Both the position numbers and the translations under genes were made by a program. From positions 3,822,001 to 3,886,000 of the forward strand of contig NZ_CP047135.1 of the NCBI RefSeq assembly GCF_009832905.1: a DNA stretch of 64,000 nucleotides, read 5' to 3'. This document shows positions 16,284-24,406 of the stretch, piece after piece. The notes beneath the pieces are model-generated. The model was not told the DNA's origin. It searched no databases and worked only from the letters and a program-made list of their open reading frames with translations. Source of the DNA: Stenotrophomonas sp. 364 (GTDB taxonomy: Bacteria > Pseudomonadota > Gammaproteobacteria > Xanthomonadales > Xanthomonadaceae). Every line of letters starts with the position of its first letter. The first letter of the stretch is position 1.

Positions 16284-19200
16284 CCGCGTCCTATTACATG
16301 CTGATGGGCGGCACCAACGGGTACATGACCGGGAGCATTCCGTTCGAACGGACCCAGATCGCCCGGTTCACGCCCCGCTACTGGCGGATCGACGGGCCAC
16401 GCTCGATGTCCTTCTGCCTCACCAGCGAAAGCAACGGCTTCGATGCGCTGTTCATCGCGCGCTACGCCGACGACCTGTGCGGCATCCTGTGGGATACCCG
16501 GGACAGCAAGGACCATGTCTACCTGGCCTACGCGGAGAACCCCGACTACCGCGACTGCGTGTGGGACTTCGATATCCAGGTCTCGGACACGATGCCGTTG
16601 CTCAATGATGCGCAGCGTGGCCTGACCATGACGGTCTATGGACTGGATGAGGATGGCTACGAGGCCGAATGGTATGTGGCACTGGCACGCTATGCCGACA
16701 CCCCCGGTGCACGGTCGGCCCACATCACCATCGACTGGAACACGGTCAAGGCGGGTTTTGCTGCCGACGAGCCGATCAACACAGCCAGCATCAGCCGGGT
16801 CATGATCTCCGGCGCAACCTCGCAGTACGATGCTGAGGCCGGGCAGACGCCGCTGCCGCAGGCAGTGGAGGCCTGGATCAAGGTCCGCAACTCGCGCACC
16901 CGGGGCAGTGCGGGCAGCCTTGCGCTGCGGGCGCCCACCATCCCGGCACATGCGCTGGGTATCTGCACCAGCTACGACGACCACTACGACCTGACCCCGG
17001 AGCGGATCATCGAGAACTGCTACGCGCTGGGCTATCGGGACTGGGTCAACCACTACGTTGGCATGTCCACTTACCCCGAGCGGCGCTGGAGCGACGAGGT
17101 CAACCGCTTCGTCGTCGTCGATGCGCCCGGCGTAGACCCGGTCAACCCCGCCTGTCGCCGCTGGCACTCGGATTTCGCGTTGCAGTGCGCGCGGCGTGGC
17201 TTCAAGCTGATCCAGTCGGTCAGCTATGAACTGTTCAGCGAAATCTCCAGGCTGGACTGGACCCAGCGCGACTGGCAAGACAACTACGGCGCGACCGGCT
17301 GGACACCGCCGTCCTACCTGCTGAGCCACTGCAACATCCAGGCGCAGGCCTGGCTGCACCGTGTGTTCCTCAGTTTCACTGCCCTGGCCGACGCAGCTGG
17401 CCTGGACCTGTATGTCCAAGTCGGCGAACCGTGGTGGTGGTGGAACGGTGACTCCCGTCGTCCATGTGTCTATGACTATCCAACGCGACTGGCATTCAAC
17501 GCGGCCACCGGGCTGTATGCGCCTGAGTTCCCGACCATCGACGCCGACCTCACCGGTACGCCGTACGACGAGTTCAAGGCATTCCTGCGTGATGCGCTCG
17601 GCAACTCGGTGCTGGCCATCCGCGATGCAGTCAAGGCCGTGCACCCGCACGCCCAGGTCACCACGCTGTTCTTCCTGCCATCGATCCTGACCCCGAAGGT
17701 CGGCATCATGCAGACGATCAACTACCCGGCCACGCACTACGCGTGGCCCAACCTCGACTTTTTCATGACCGAGGCATACGACTGGCTGATCACTGCCCAG
17801 GTATACCTGGCCGAGACCGCGATCACCCGTCCCATGGCCGAATTGGGCTATCCGGCCGACAAGATCCACTACCTCGGCGGCTTCGTCCCTGATGCCAACA
17901 TGGCCGCGCTGCTGGGCTTCAACCCCACCCTGACCTATCGCCAGGAAATCTGGCAGCGCATCTTCGGCAACCTATGGAACAACGCCGAGTTCACCGGACT
18001 GACCCAGCACATCTGGAGCTATCCGCAGCTGATGGCCGATTCGATCACCTACCTGCCTGAAGATCACTTCACCCGCTTCTACGCCCGCGATGAGCTATGG
18101 CCGGCCGTACGCGACGACACCCCCTATCTGATCGGCGGCGATGGCAGCGTGCCGCCGGGCATTCCCAGTGGTCCGGGCCAGCCGGAAACCACCGTACCCA
18201 AGCGACCGGTGAATCTGCGCGCGATCCGCAGCAGTTGGGGTGACGTGCGCATCAGCTGGAGTTCCAGCGTGGATGATCCCGGCGCGATCTACGTGGTGGA
18301 GGTCTTGTCCTTCAGCAACCTGGAGGTTCTCTGGAGCGTGACCGTGTCGGACATGTTCGCCTTGTTCCCGGCGACGCAGAGTACGCCGATCTTCGGCTTC
18401 CCGCCGACCTACCTGCGCTACCGGATCCGCCGTGTCGCAGGTGCCCGTTCGCAGATCGTGGCGCAGGACATTCCACTGGACGACAGCGTATTCGTTGATC
18501 CGCGGCCACGTGCGCTGCAGGTGGTGCGCAACAGCTGGGGGGACCTGTACATGAGCTGGCAGGACGGTGACCTTGCTGAAGGCAGTGGCACGCGCCGCTA
18601 TCGCGTGGACCTGTTCAACGGACCTGCGACGGCGATCATCGACACTGTGCTGGCGACCGATCGCAACCACGCCGGCTACACCGTTGAGACGCAGCTTTCG
18701 CTCATCAACGCCGAAGCGACCTACCTGACCTTCACCGTTACATTGGTGGGTGCCGATGGCAACGCACTGTCGGCACCCAGCCGCTTCTCGGGCGAAATCA
18801 CGTTGGATAACACCTTCGTCAAGAAGGTGGCCGTGCTCGGGATCAACTCGCTGATCGGCGGATACTTCAACGACCTGTCCGACAGTCAGCATCCCGGCAA
18901 CACTGGCGCACCGGGCGACAAGCGCTACATCGCCGCGCGCACCTTCCGCACCACGCTGGCCACGCGACTGGGACTGGAGACATGGGAGGTGATCCCGGTC
19001 ATGGCCGTCATCGGTTCCTCGCCGATCAACCCCATGCCGTACCAGCCAGGCTTCCCACAGGACAACTACTGGTGGGATGCCACCACCCAATCGCCAGGCC
19101 CCAACCTGCGCATCGCAGACGGCATCGTGCGCGCCTTGGGCCGCGCGCCGGACTACTTCGTCCAGTCCGGGCCGGGTGAAACGACGGGTATCGCTTTTGC

Positions 19201-20188
19201 GTCGGCCTCGCAGCGACCGGCCATCCTGGATGCATGGCGCAGTTCCAACGTGGCGATGCTGGCGTGGATGCGTGCCAACTGGGGCAATGCGGCGCTGGAG
19301 ATCTGGTTCCAGGGCGCCACCACCAGCTGGTGGGGTCCCACCGCGCCGCCCGACGAGGTCAACTACGAAGGCGCGAAACTGCTTCGTGATGTGCAGACGG
19401 AAATGGCGTTGAACGTCACCGGCTTCAAGATGGCCTCGTATGTCCCCGACGCGCATCGCTACAGCACCTACCTCAACGAAGCGGCCGATGGCTTGGGATG
19501 GGTCCACTACACCCCCGCCGGCTACCATGCGGCCGCCGCAGACGTCGCCGAGGCCTTGGCGCTCGGCCTGAACAGGGCCACGCAACCGCCTGCGTGGGCG
19601 CTGGTTCAGCGCCCCATCAACCCGGTGGCATCCAAACGACTGAACAACGACATCGTGCTGTCCTGGGGTTCCGCAGCGCACAGCTTCGTGCTGCGCATCC
19701 TCAGCCCGGTCACCAGCGAAGTAGTCCGCGAGAAGCGCATCAGCGGCGGGCCCAGCTATGTGTTGAGCGTGGCCGAGCAGGTGGCACTGTTCGGGTTCGA
19801 GGCGTCCTATATCGATTACCGCGTCGCCGAGTACAGCGATGCCCTGGGCGAAGGACCGTTCAACGGCTACACCGGCAGCGTGTACCGCGGCAACCTCGCC
19901 ACGCCACAGAACCTGACGGCGGTGAAACGCGCCAACGGTGATATCCGGTTCACGTGGACCGCAATTCCCGGGGCCACCTACTGGTTCCGCAATTTCGACG
20001 TGGGCAACCTGAGCCTCATTGCCGAGGGTCCGCTGACCACCAACGAGTACGTGTTCTCCATTGCCGAGCAGCACGCCCACTACAACTTCTGGGTGAGCCT
20101 GGTGCGTCTGGATGTCTACCAGTACGACCCCGCAACCGACACCGTCGGCCAACCCGCCTATTGGAATGACAATGCACAGCCGGAGTGA
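16280..20188 (+). CDS. giant tail protein: TIM-barrel-like, SGNH-like and FN3 modules
   Basis: A 1302-residue protein. The GTG at 16280 overlaps the previous stop as GTGA; an ATG at 16298 is an alternative. Residues about 230-600 read like a TIM barrel of glycoside-hydrolase type, with LYVQVGEPWWWWNGD (Glu at about 383) as candidate active site. FN3-like repeats start near 635 and again near 740, 1110 and 1205, each with a W-G/N-D-(I/V/L)-x-(F/I/M)-(S/T)-W core. Between them, about 850-1105, is an SGNH/acetylesterase-like domain: GINSLIGG (Ser about 857) and a late HYTPAGYHAAAADVAEAL block (His about 1076). Some TIM-barrel tail proteins are annotated as non-contractile tail sheath; a side fibre or depolymerase is the other reading. 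Confidence 0.6.
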   Translation: MTASYYMLMGGTNGYMTGSIPFERTQIARFTPRYWRIDGPRSMSFCLTSESNGFDALFIARYADDLCGILWDTRDSKDHVYLAYAENPDYRDCVWDFDIQVSDTMPLLNDAQRGLTMTVYGLDEDGYEAEWYVALARYADTPGARSAHITIDWNTVKAGFAADEPINTASISRVMISGATSQYDAEAGQTPLPQAVEAWIKVRNSRTRGSAGSLALRAPTIPAHALGICTSYDDHYDLTPERIIENCYALGYRDWVNHYVGMSTYPERRWSDEVNRFVVVDAPGVDPVNPACRRWHSDFALQCARRGFKLIQSVSYELFSEISRLDWTQRDWQDNYGATGWTPPSYLLSHCNIQAQAWLHRVFLSFTALADAAGLDLYVQVGEPWWWWNGDSRRPCVYDYPTRLAFNAATGLYAPEFPTIDADLTGTPYDEFKAFLRDALGNSVLAIRDAVKAVHPHAQVTTLFFLPSILTPKVGIMQTINYPATHYAWPNLDFFMTEAYDWLITAQVYLAETAITRPMAELGYPADKIHYLGGFVPDANMAALLGFNPTLTYRQEIWQRIFGNLWNNAEFTGLTQHIWSYPQLMADSITYLPEDHFTRFYARDELWPAVRDDTPYLIGGDGSVPPGIPSGPGQPETTVPKRPVNLRAIRSSWGDVRISWSSSVDDPGAIYVVEVLSFSNLEVLWSVTVSDMFALFPATQSTPIFGFPPTYLRYRIRRVAGARSQIVAQDIPLDDSVFVDPRPRALQVVRNSWGDLYMSWQDGDLAEGSGTRRYRVDLFNGPATAIIDTVLATDRNHAGYTVETQLSLINAEATYLTFTVTLVGADGNALSAPSRFSGEITLDNTFVKKVAVLGINSLIGGYFNDLSDSQHPGNTGAPGDKRYIAARTFRTTLATRLGLETWEVIPVMAVIGSSPINPMPYQPGFPQDNYWWDATTQSPGPNLRIADGIVRALGRAPDYFVQSGPGETTGIAFASASQRPAILDAWRSSNVAMLAWMRANWGNAALEIWFQGATTSWWGPTAPPDEVNYEGAKLLRDVQTEMALNVTGFKMASYVPDAHRYSTYLNEAADGLGWVHYTPAGYHAAAADVAEALALGLNRATQPPAWALVQRPINPVASKRLNNDIVLSWGSAAHSFVLRILSPVTSEVVREKRISGGPSYVLSVAEQVALFGFEASYIDYRVAEYSDALGEGPFNGYTGSVYRGNLATPQNLTAVKRANGDIRFTWTAIPGATYWFRNFDVGNLSLIAEGPLTTNEYVFSIAEQHAHYNFWVSLVRLDVYQYDPATDTVGQPAYWNDNAQPE

Positions 20189-20194
20189 CCTGTG

Positions 20195-22186
20195 ATGAAC
20201 TTTGCACGATTTGCGACTTTCCCGATCGGGCGCGGCCTGGAGGCCACCGACGGCGGCCTGTCACTTGCCAGCACCGCGCCCACCACGCTGGACCAGTTCG
20301 CCAGGAGCGACGTCGGCTGCGCTGCCGGCGCGGCCGGCGCGGAGTTCTACTTCTGGGGCGACAGCCTGGAGAGTGGCACCTACGGAGCTGCGGTAGGCCT
20401 GGTCCCTGCCGAGGCCACCGTGGACGTCGGCATGGCGGCCGTCGGCCTGGAATGGCGGGTGGCCAGCGGCGAACTGTATCGCGGTCCGACCTTGCTGCGT
20501 GCTGACCTGCCGACGCTTGGCAAGGGCGACATAGCCGGCATCCGCGTCGTTGTCGACGGCGACGACGCACCTGTTCGGGTCCAGCTGTTCCGCAATGCGG
20601 TGCAGATCCATGCCGGCACGGTGCAACTGGAGGGGGTGCTGCATTTCGCAGTGTCGCTGATCAGCCCCGCGGCCGGCCGGCTGCGCTGCGTGGTCAACGC
20701 CGGTCAGTGGCAGGGTGCGAGCGAGGCCATCAACGGCGGGGGCTGGAAGCAGCCTTCCACCACGCTCGCCCCATTGCGCCTGTCTGTGGAGCCGTACATG
20801 TCCGCCAGCACCGATACCCCACCCAACGCTGCCTATCTGGACCTGGTCGCCGGTGATGGCCTCGACGCGGTAGCCAGCATTGCGTTCTGGCCGTGGGAAG
20901 GAATCAGCCGCGCGGGCAGCGCCTCGCTCAAGCTGCAGGACGGCGACGGGGTACTGGATGCGGTGGCCCTAAGCGACGTCCGCGACGTTCCGGTCCAGGT
21001 TCGACGGGTCGACCAGGGCCGTGCGCTGAGTACCGCTACGGCCGTCAGCCGGTATGTGCTGGAACGGATCGACATCGAGGACGATGGGCGGAAGACCGCC
21101 GTGCTGCGCGATCCGCACGATGACCTGGACGCGCCGCTGCACCGCGCCGTCTTCCTGCCGTCGATCAACGACCAGATCGCCTGGCAGCCCCAACCGGTGA
21201 TCATCGGTGCGGTACGCAGCGCGCCTACGGTGCCGGTGAACCGCGACGGCAGCGTGCAGTGGGTCGCCGACGCCCCGCTGTCGAGCGTTGCCAAAGTCCT
21301 TGATCGCGGCGCGGAGATCACCGCCGGAGACGGCTATGTGCTCGTTTCCGGTGGCCAGCAGTTGGCCTTTGGCGCGCCGCCGGTAGGGCCGGTCATTGCC
21401 GATGTGTCCAGCGTCGGCCCGGACATGCGACCGGCCACGCTGGAGCGTGCCCTGCAGGAGGTGTTCCGCCGCATCGACAAGTCTGCCTGGTCCTCCCAGG
21501 ACGCCCGCGCCATCGATAGCGCCAGCGGTTACGCGGGTATCGGCTTCCACGCCGGCGCCGGCAGCACCCCGCGGCAGGCGTTGGCCGCCATGCTGCCCAG
21601 CTATGGCGCCGACTGGTGGCAGGACGGCGAAGGCATCTTGCGCATCACCCGCATGATCGATCCGGATGAGGTCGCCGAGACCGACCTGAGCTTCGACCTG
21701 GACTGGCGCGAGTTGGCGGGCGATCTGGTGGTGCGGCCAGACCTGGCGCCCAACCTGACCCGTCGCATGGCTTACCAACCCAACGCCGTGCTGCTGTCCA
21801 GCGGCGACATGGTCAGCGACCTGGGCCTGCTGACGCCGACGCAGCGCCAGCAGCTCAGCGGCCCGTTCCGCGGGCAGGTCTATGCGGGAGGCCCACTGGC
21901 CAGCCGCTACGTCCGTGCCGAGGCCGCCGCACCGATGGTCTCCCGGTTCGATCGCCGCGAGGACGCGCAGGCCGAGATCGACCGGGTAATCGCCCTGTAC
22001 GCGGTGCCGCGCAACTTCTACGACGGACGGCTGGCCGCCCGCACCGACATCGGTTTCCGTCCCGGCCAGGTTGGCCGGATCACTTACCCGCGCTATGGCC
22101 TGCAGGCCGGACGGCGGGTGCTTGTCACCAGTGCCCTGAGCAACCCGGTATCGGGCAGGCACGTGGTGCGTTTCTGGGGAGCATGA
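20195..22186 (+). CDS. tail hub / tip protein
   Basis: A 663-residue protein that looks like a central tail-hub protein of siphoviruses. The N-terminal 150 residues have a SPRY-like character (FARFATFPIGRG..., GAEFYFWGDSLESGTYGAAVGLV). The C-terminal half has hub-type features: LERALQEVFRRIDKSAWSSQDA, GSTPRQALAAMLPSYGADWWQDGEGILRI and RVIALYAVPRNFYDGRLAARTDIGFRPGQVGRITYPRYGL. ATG at 20195 is chosen; a GTG stands three bases before it, and GGAG serves both. The stop overlaps the next gene. Confidence 0.6.
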   Translation: MNFARFATFPIGRGLEATDGGLSLASTAPTTLDQFARSDVGCAAGAAGAEFYFWGDSLESGTYGAAVGLVPAEATVDVGMAAVGLEWRVASGELYRGPTLLRADLPTLGKGDIAGIRVVVDGDDAPVRVQLFRNAVQIHAGTVQLEGVLHFAVSLISPAAGRLRCVVNAGQWQGASEAINGGGWKQPSTTLAPLRLSVEPYMSASTDTPPNAAYLDLVAGDGLDAVASIAFWPWEGISRAGSASLKLQDGDGVLDAVALSDVRDVPVQVRRVDQGRALSTATAVSRYVLERIDIEDDGRKTAVLRDPHDDLDAPLHRAVFLPSINDQIAWQPQPVIIGAVRSAPTVPVNRDGSVQWVADAPLSSVAKVLDRGAEITAGDGYVLVSGGQQLAFGAPPVGPVIADVSSVGPDMRPATLERALQEVFRRIDKSAWSSQDARAIDSASGYAGIGFHAGAGSTPRQALAAMLPSYGADWWQDGEGILRITRMIDPDEVAETDLSFDLDWRELAGDLVVRPDLAPNLTRRMAYQPNAVLLSSGDMVSDLGLLTPTQRQQLSGPFRGQVYAGGPLASRYVRAEAAAPMVSRFDRREDAQAEIDRVIALYAVPRNFYDGRLAARTDIGFRPGQVGRITYPRYGLQAGRRVLVTSALSNPVSGRHVVRFWGA

Positions 22187-22989
22187 GCATGCTAGTTGGA
22201 TATGGAGTTCCCACCGATATCATTCCCACCGTCGAGGGAGGCCTGGCGTTCAATCTCCCGGCCCTGGTGGACGGAAGACCTGCCCGCGCCGCCCGGATCG
22301 TGGCCGGCGCAGGGGGCGCGACGATCCGGCTGGATTGGCCCCAGGCCAGCAACATCCGCGTAGTAGCGGTACTCGGCCTTACCTGTGCTGCCGGCACGTT
22401 GATCTCGGTACGGGGCCGACGTGCGGGAGAGGGCGGGTATACGGTGGCACTGGGAGGAAATACGGCGGGCCAGCGCGTGGAACAGTTGCCGGATGGATCC
22501 CGGGCTGCGTGGTTCGTGCTGGAGGCGGAAAATCCTTCGCTGATCGGGCTGGCGTTGCACATCGATGCGGCGGAACTGGACATCGGTGAGGTACTAGTCA
22601 TGCGCGCACTCGACCTGGCCCATGAAGTGGAGTGGTCGATGGAGCGGATCGACCCCAGTCTTGCCGAACGCACGATCGGCGGCGGCTTGAACACCGTACA
22701 GCGGCGTGGCTACCGGGTCCTGCGCGCCCGCTTTGCCCCGGCCCCACTGGCGCAGGTGCGCGGGCGCGGATTGGCCGGGAACATGGACCTGGACACCCTG
22801 GCCTGTACCGTCACCGCGTCGGGGCCGGTGGTCGCCATTCCGCGCTGGTCCACGCCCGAGGGGGGCATCGACACGATGGAACTGCACCGGACCGCGCTGT
22901 ACGGCATCGCCCTGCCGGGGCCGATCACCCATCAGGGCGGAAACTACTACGGCAGCGACTGGATCTTCGAGGAAGTACCACCGATCTGA
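22183..22989 (+). CDS. putative tail tip protein, last gene of the element
   Basis: A 268-residue protein without a family I recognise. It is rich in Gly and beta-type patterns, and ends with GPITHQGGNYYGSDWIFEEVPPI. It overlaps the hub gene (ATGA; a second ATG is six bases on). Position at the end of the tail operon fits a tip or receptor-contacting subunit. No tail-fibre assembly chaperone follows. Confidence 0.55.
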   Translation: MSMLVGYGVPTDIIPTVEGGLAFNLPALVDGRPARAARIVAGAGGATIRLDWPQASNIRVVAVLGLTCAAGTLISVRGRRAGEGGYTVALGGNTAGQRVEQLPDGSRAAWFVLEAENPSLIGLALHIDAAELDIGEVLVMRALDLAHEVEWSMERIDPSLAERTIGGGLNTVQRRGYRVLRARFAPAPLAQVRGRGLAGNMDLDTLACTVTASGPVVAIPRWSTPEGGIDTMELHRTALYGIALPGPITHQGGNYYGSDWIFEEVPPI

Positions 22990-22994
22990 TCCGC

Positions 22995-23019
22995 CTGGCC
23001 TGGGCCGGGTACGGGCCAG
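22995..23019 (+). terminator. possible terminator hairpin after the tail operon
   Basis: CTGGCC (22995-23000) can pair with GGCCAG (23014-23019) around a 13-base loop. No U-tract follows. It could end the tail transcript before the prophage right end. Confidence 0.25.
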
Positions 23020-23038
23020 CAAGCGCCGCCGCGCAAAT

Positions 23039-23082
23039 CAAGTGTCGGCGCTTGGCGATACAAGTGTCTACCCACAATGGCA
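23039..23082 (+). repeat. 22-base direct repeat at the prophage right end
   Basis: CAAGTGTC occurs at 23039-23046 and 23061-23068, exactly 22 bases apart; 22 bases is the size of a MuA end-binding site, and Mu carries adjacent sites R1 and R2 at its right end. A weaker CAAGCGCC lies at 23020. Mu-type ends close in CA: candidates are the CA at 23074-23075 or at 23081-23082. The exact end cannot be fixed without the left end or an empty site. Confidence 0.55.
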
Positions 23083-23091
23083 TTTCTTGGG

Positions 23092-23835
23092 TCAGAGCGA
23101 GCGCAGGGCGCGCTTGCGGATGTAGCTGTTGGCCGGATCATCGGCATGGCGCTGCTGCCATTGGCTGCACAGCGCGCGGACCCAGTCAGGCTGACTCTTG
23201 CCGGCATCGTTCAACCAGTTTCCGACCGAATCCTGCACGTAGCGCGCTTCATCGCAGCACAGCGCGTCCAGCAGGTTCTGTGCATGGTGGGGTTCCTGCT
23301 TGAACAGCGCGATATGCGCGGCCCATACCCCGCGTGGGCGCAGCGCTTCGCAGGCGAAGCGGCGCACGTTGGGCGACGCGTCGTGCGCCCAGGCCTGCAG
23401 GTGCGCGAGCACCCGCAACGGCTCGGCCGCGATATGCGGGCGCACGGCCAGCCAGGCCCATTCGCGCACGCCGAAGTGGGCGTCATCGGCCAGCCCGCGC
23501 AGGGCGTCCAGCTTGCGTTCCAGGGTGAGCCGCGGATCGCTACCGATGAGGTAGCAGGCCCAGCCGCGCACCGTGTCGCTGGCGTGCGCCGACCAAGGCA
23601 CCGGGTCACCCAGCGCATGGGCGCGTAGCAGCGTGGCGGCGCCCTGCATGCGCAGGGTGATGCCGCTGTTGGCGGCCTTGCGCATGTTGCTGATGGCCGC
23701 TGCCGGCAGAGACGGCGCCACGCTGGCCAGCAGCCGGGCGAAATCGACCGCGAGGATCTCGGCCAGATGGGCCGCTTCGGCCTCGCCCCCATCGAGTTGA
23801 CCGCGGCGTTCGCGCGTCAGTGCCTGCTTCTTCAT
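23092..23835 (-). CDS. DNA alkylation repair protein, AlkD-like HEAT repeats
   Basis: A 247-residue all-helical protein of the AlkD-related family, whose members excise or bind alkylated bases by wrapping DNA in HEAT-like repeats. Visible repeat-like units: NMRKAANSGITLRMQGAATLLRAHALG, WACYLIGSDPRLTLERKLDALRGLADD, VREWAWLAVRPHI, SPNVRRFACEALRPRGVW and ARYVQDSVGNWLNDAGK. The catalytic Asp and Trp of true AlkD are not certain here, so it may be one of the AlkD paralogues with non-glycosylase activity. GGGAGG precedes the ATG at 23835. The start overlaps the marR-like stop, so the two form one operon. The prophage ends a few bases beyond its stop codon and has not disrupted it. Confidence 0.83.
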   Translation of the reverse strand: MKKQALTRERRGQLDGGEAEAAHLAEILAVDFARLLASVAPSLPAAAISNMRKAANSGITLRMQGAATLLRAHALGDPVPWSAHASDTVRGWACYLIGSDPRLTLERKLDALRGLADDAHFGVREWAWLAVRPHIAAEPLRVLAHLQAWAHDASPNVRRFACEALRPRGVWAAHIALFKQEPHHAQNLLDALCCDEARYVQDSVGNWLNDAGKSQPDWVRALCSQWQQRHADDPANSYIRKRALRSL

Positions 23836-24326
23836 GCCGTCCTCCCCGCATCGGTGCGCGCCCAGATGCGGCACAGCATGCCACTGAGCAGGGTGCGCTC
23901 TGCCTCATTGAGGTCGGCGAACAGATCGCGTATCCACTGGGTGTGCTGGTCGAACAGAGTGAGTGCCAAGGCCTCGCCGGCCGTGGTCAGGCGCACGTTG
24001 ATGCGGCGCTTGTCGTCCGGGTCGGCATGCCGCTCCAGCAACCGGTCACGCTCCAGCCCATCCAGCAGGCCGGTGACGGTGGCGCGGGTGACCCCGGCGC
24101 GTTCGGCGAGCTGGTGAGGCGACAGCGGCGCCTCGGCGCCTTGCAGCAGGAAGAGCAGAACGAATCGGCCTTCGCTCAGCCCCAACGGGGCCAGCCGCTG
24201 CGCGCAGTCCTGATCAATCGCACTGGCCAGTGACAGCAGTTGAAAGCACTGCGCCAGGCCGTCAGGCTCCGGCTGGCCGCGGCGCTGCATCTCGGCCAGG
24301 AATGCCTGGTGCTTCAGGGCCAGCAT
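23832..24326 (-). CDS. MarR family transcriptional regulator
   Basis: A 164-residue MarR-type dimeric repressor. The winged helix is plain: LSEGRFVLLFLLQGAEAPLSPHQLAERAGVTRATVTGLLDGLERDRLLERHADPDDKRRINVRLT, with the DxRR wing motif. Start ATG at 24326; an in-frame ATG further up lies inside the operator. It probably represses itself and the repair gene through the 20-base palindrome just upstream. MarR proteins usually sense small phenolic or oxidising ligands; the ligand is unknown. Confidence 0.9.
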   Translation of the reverse strand: MLALKHQAFLAEMQRRGQPEPDGLAQCFQLLSLASAIDQDCAQRLAPLGLSEGRFVLLFLLQGAEAPLSPHQLAERAGVTRATVTGLLDGLERDRLLERHADPDDKRRINVRLTTAGEALALTLFDQHTQWIRDLFADLNEAERTLLSGMLCRIWARTDAGRTA

Positions 24327-24342
24327 GGGTGTTTCCGCGCGA

Positions 24343-24362
24343 ATGATTAGGCGCCTAATCAT
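24343..24362. promoter_or_regulatory. perfect 20-base palindromic operator
   Basis: ATGATTAGGCGCCTAATCAT is a perfect inverted repeat 16 bases upstream of the MarR start codon, in the gap before the two-component genes. Size, symmetry and place fit the operator of the MarR protein. Confidence 0.75.
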
Positions 24363-24406
24363 AGCCCGGATTGTGCGTGGTGTGGGTCCTGCCTTCGGTG
24401 ACCCGA

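Larger units (their letters stand above)
1..23082 (+). mobile_element. Mu-like prophage, right part, tail-only
   Basis: The window opens inside a MuA-type transposase and the element runs to about 23075-23082, just before the stop codon of a - strand host gene at 23092. Seen modules: transposition (MuA, MuB), early genes, Mor-like activator, lysis, gp25/gp26-like genes, then siphovirus-type tail genes. No terminase, portal, MuF, protease/scaffold or capsid gene lies between the gp26-like gene (ends 6672) and the tail terminator (starts 7336), where Mu relatives carry them. The right border is inferred from a 22-base direct repeat (23039-23082) and the host gene boundary; the left border and target duplication are outside the window. 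Confidence 0.88.

Noticed and set aside
18095..20152. A 685-codon - strand open frame opposite the giant tail protein
   Set aside because: Antisense shadow of a GC-rich gene: no ribosome site, no recognisable domain.
1..23082. Gene transfer agent instead of tailocin
   Set aside because: A gene transfer agent needs terminase, portal and capsid, none of which is visible, while MuA and MuB are kept.
22990..23092. tRNA-type attachment site at the prophage right end
   Set aside because: No tRNA fold is seen; Mu-like elements insert almost at random.
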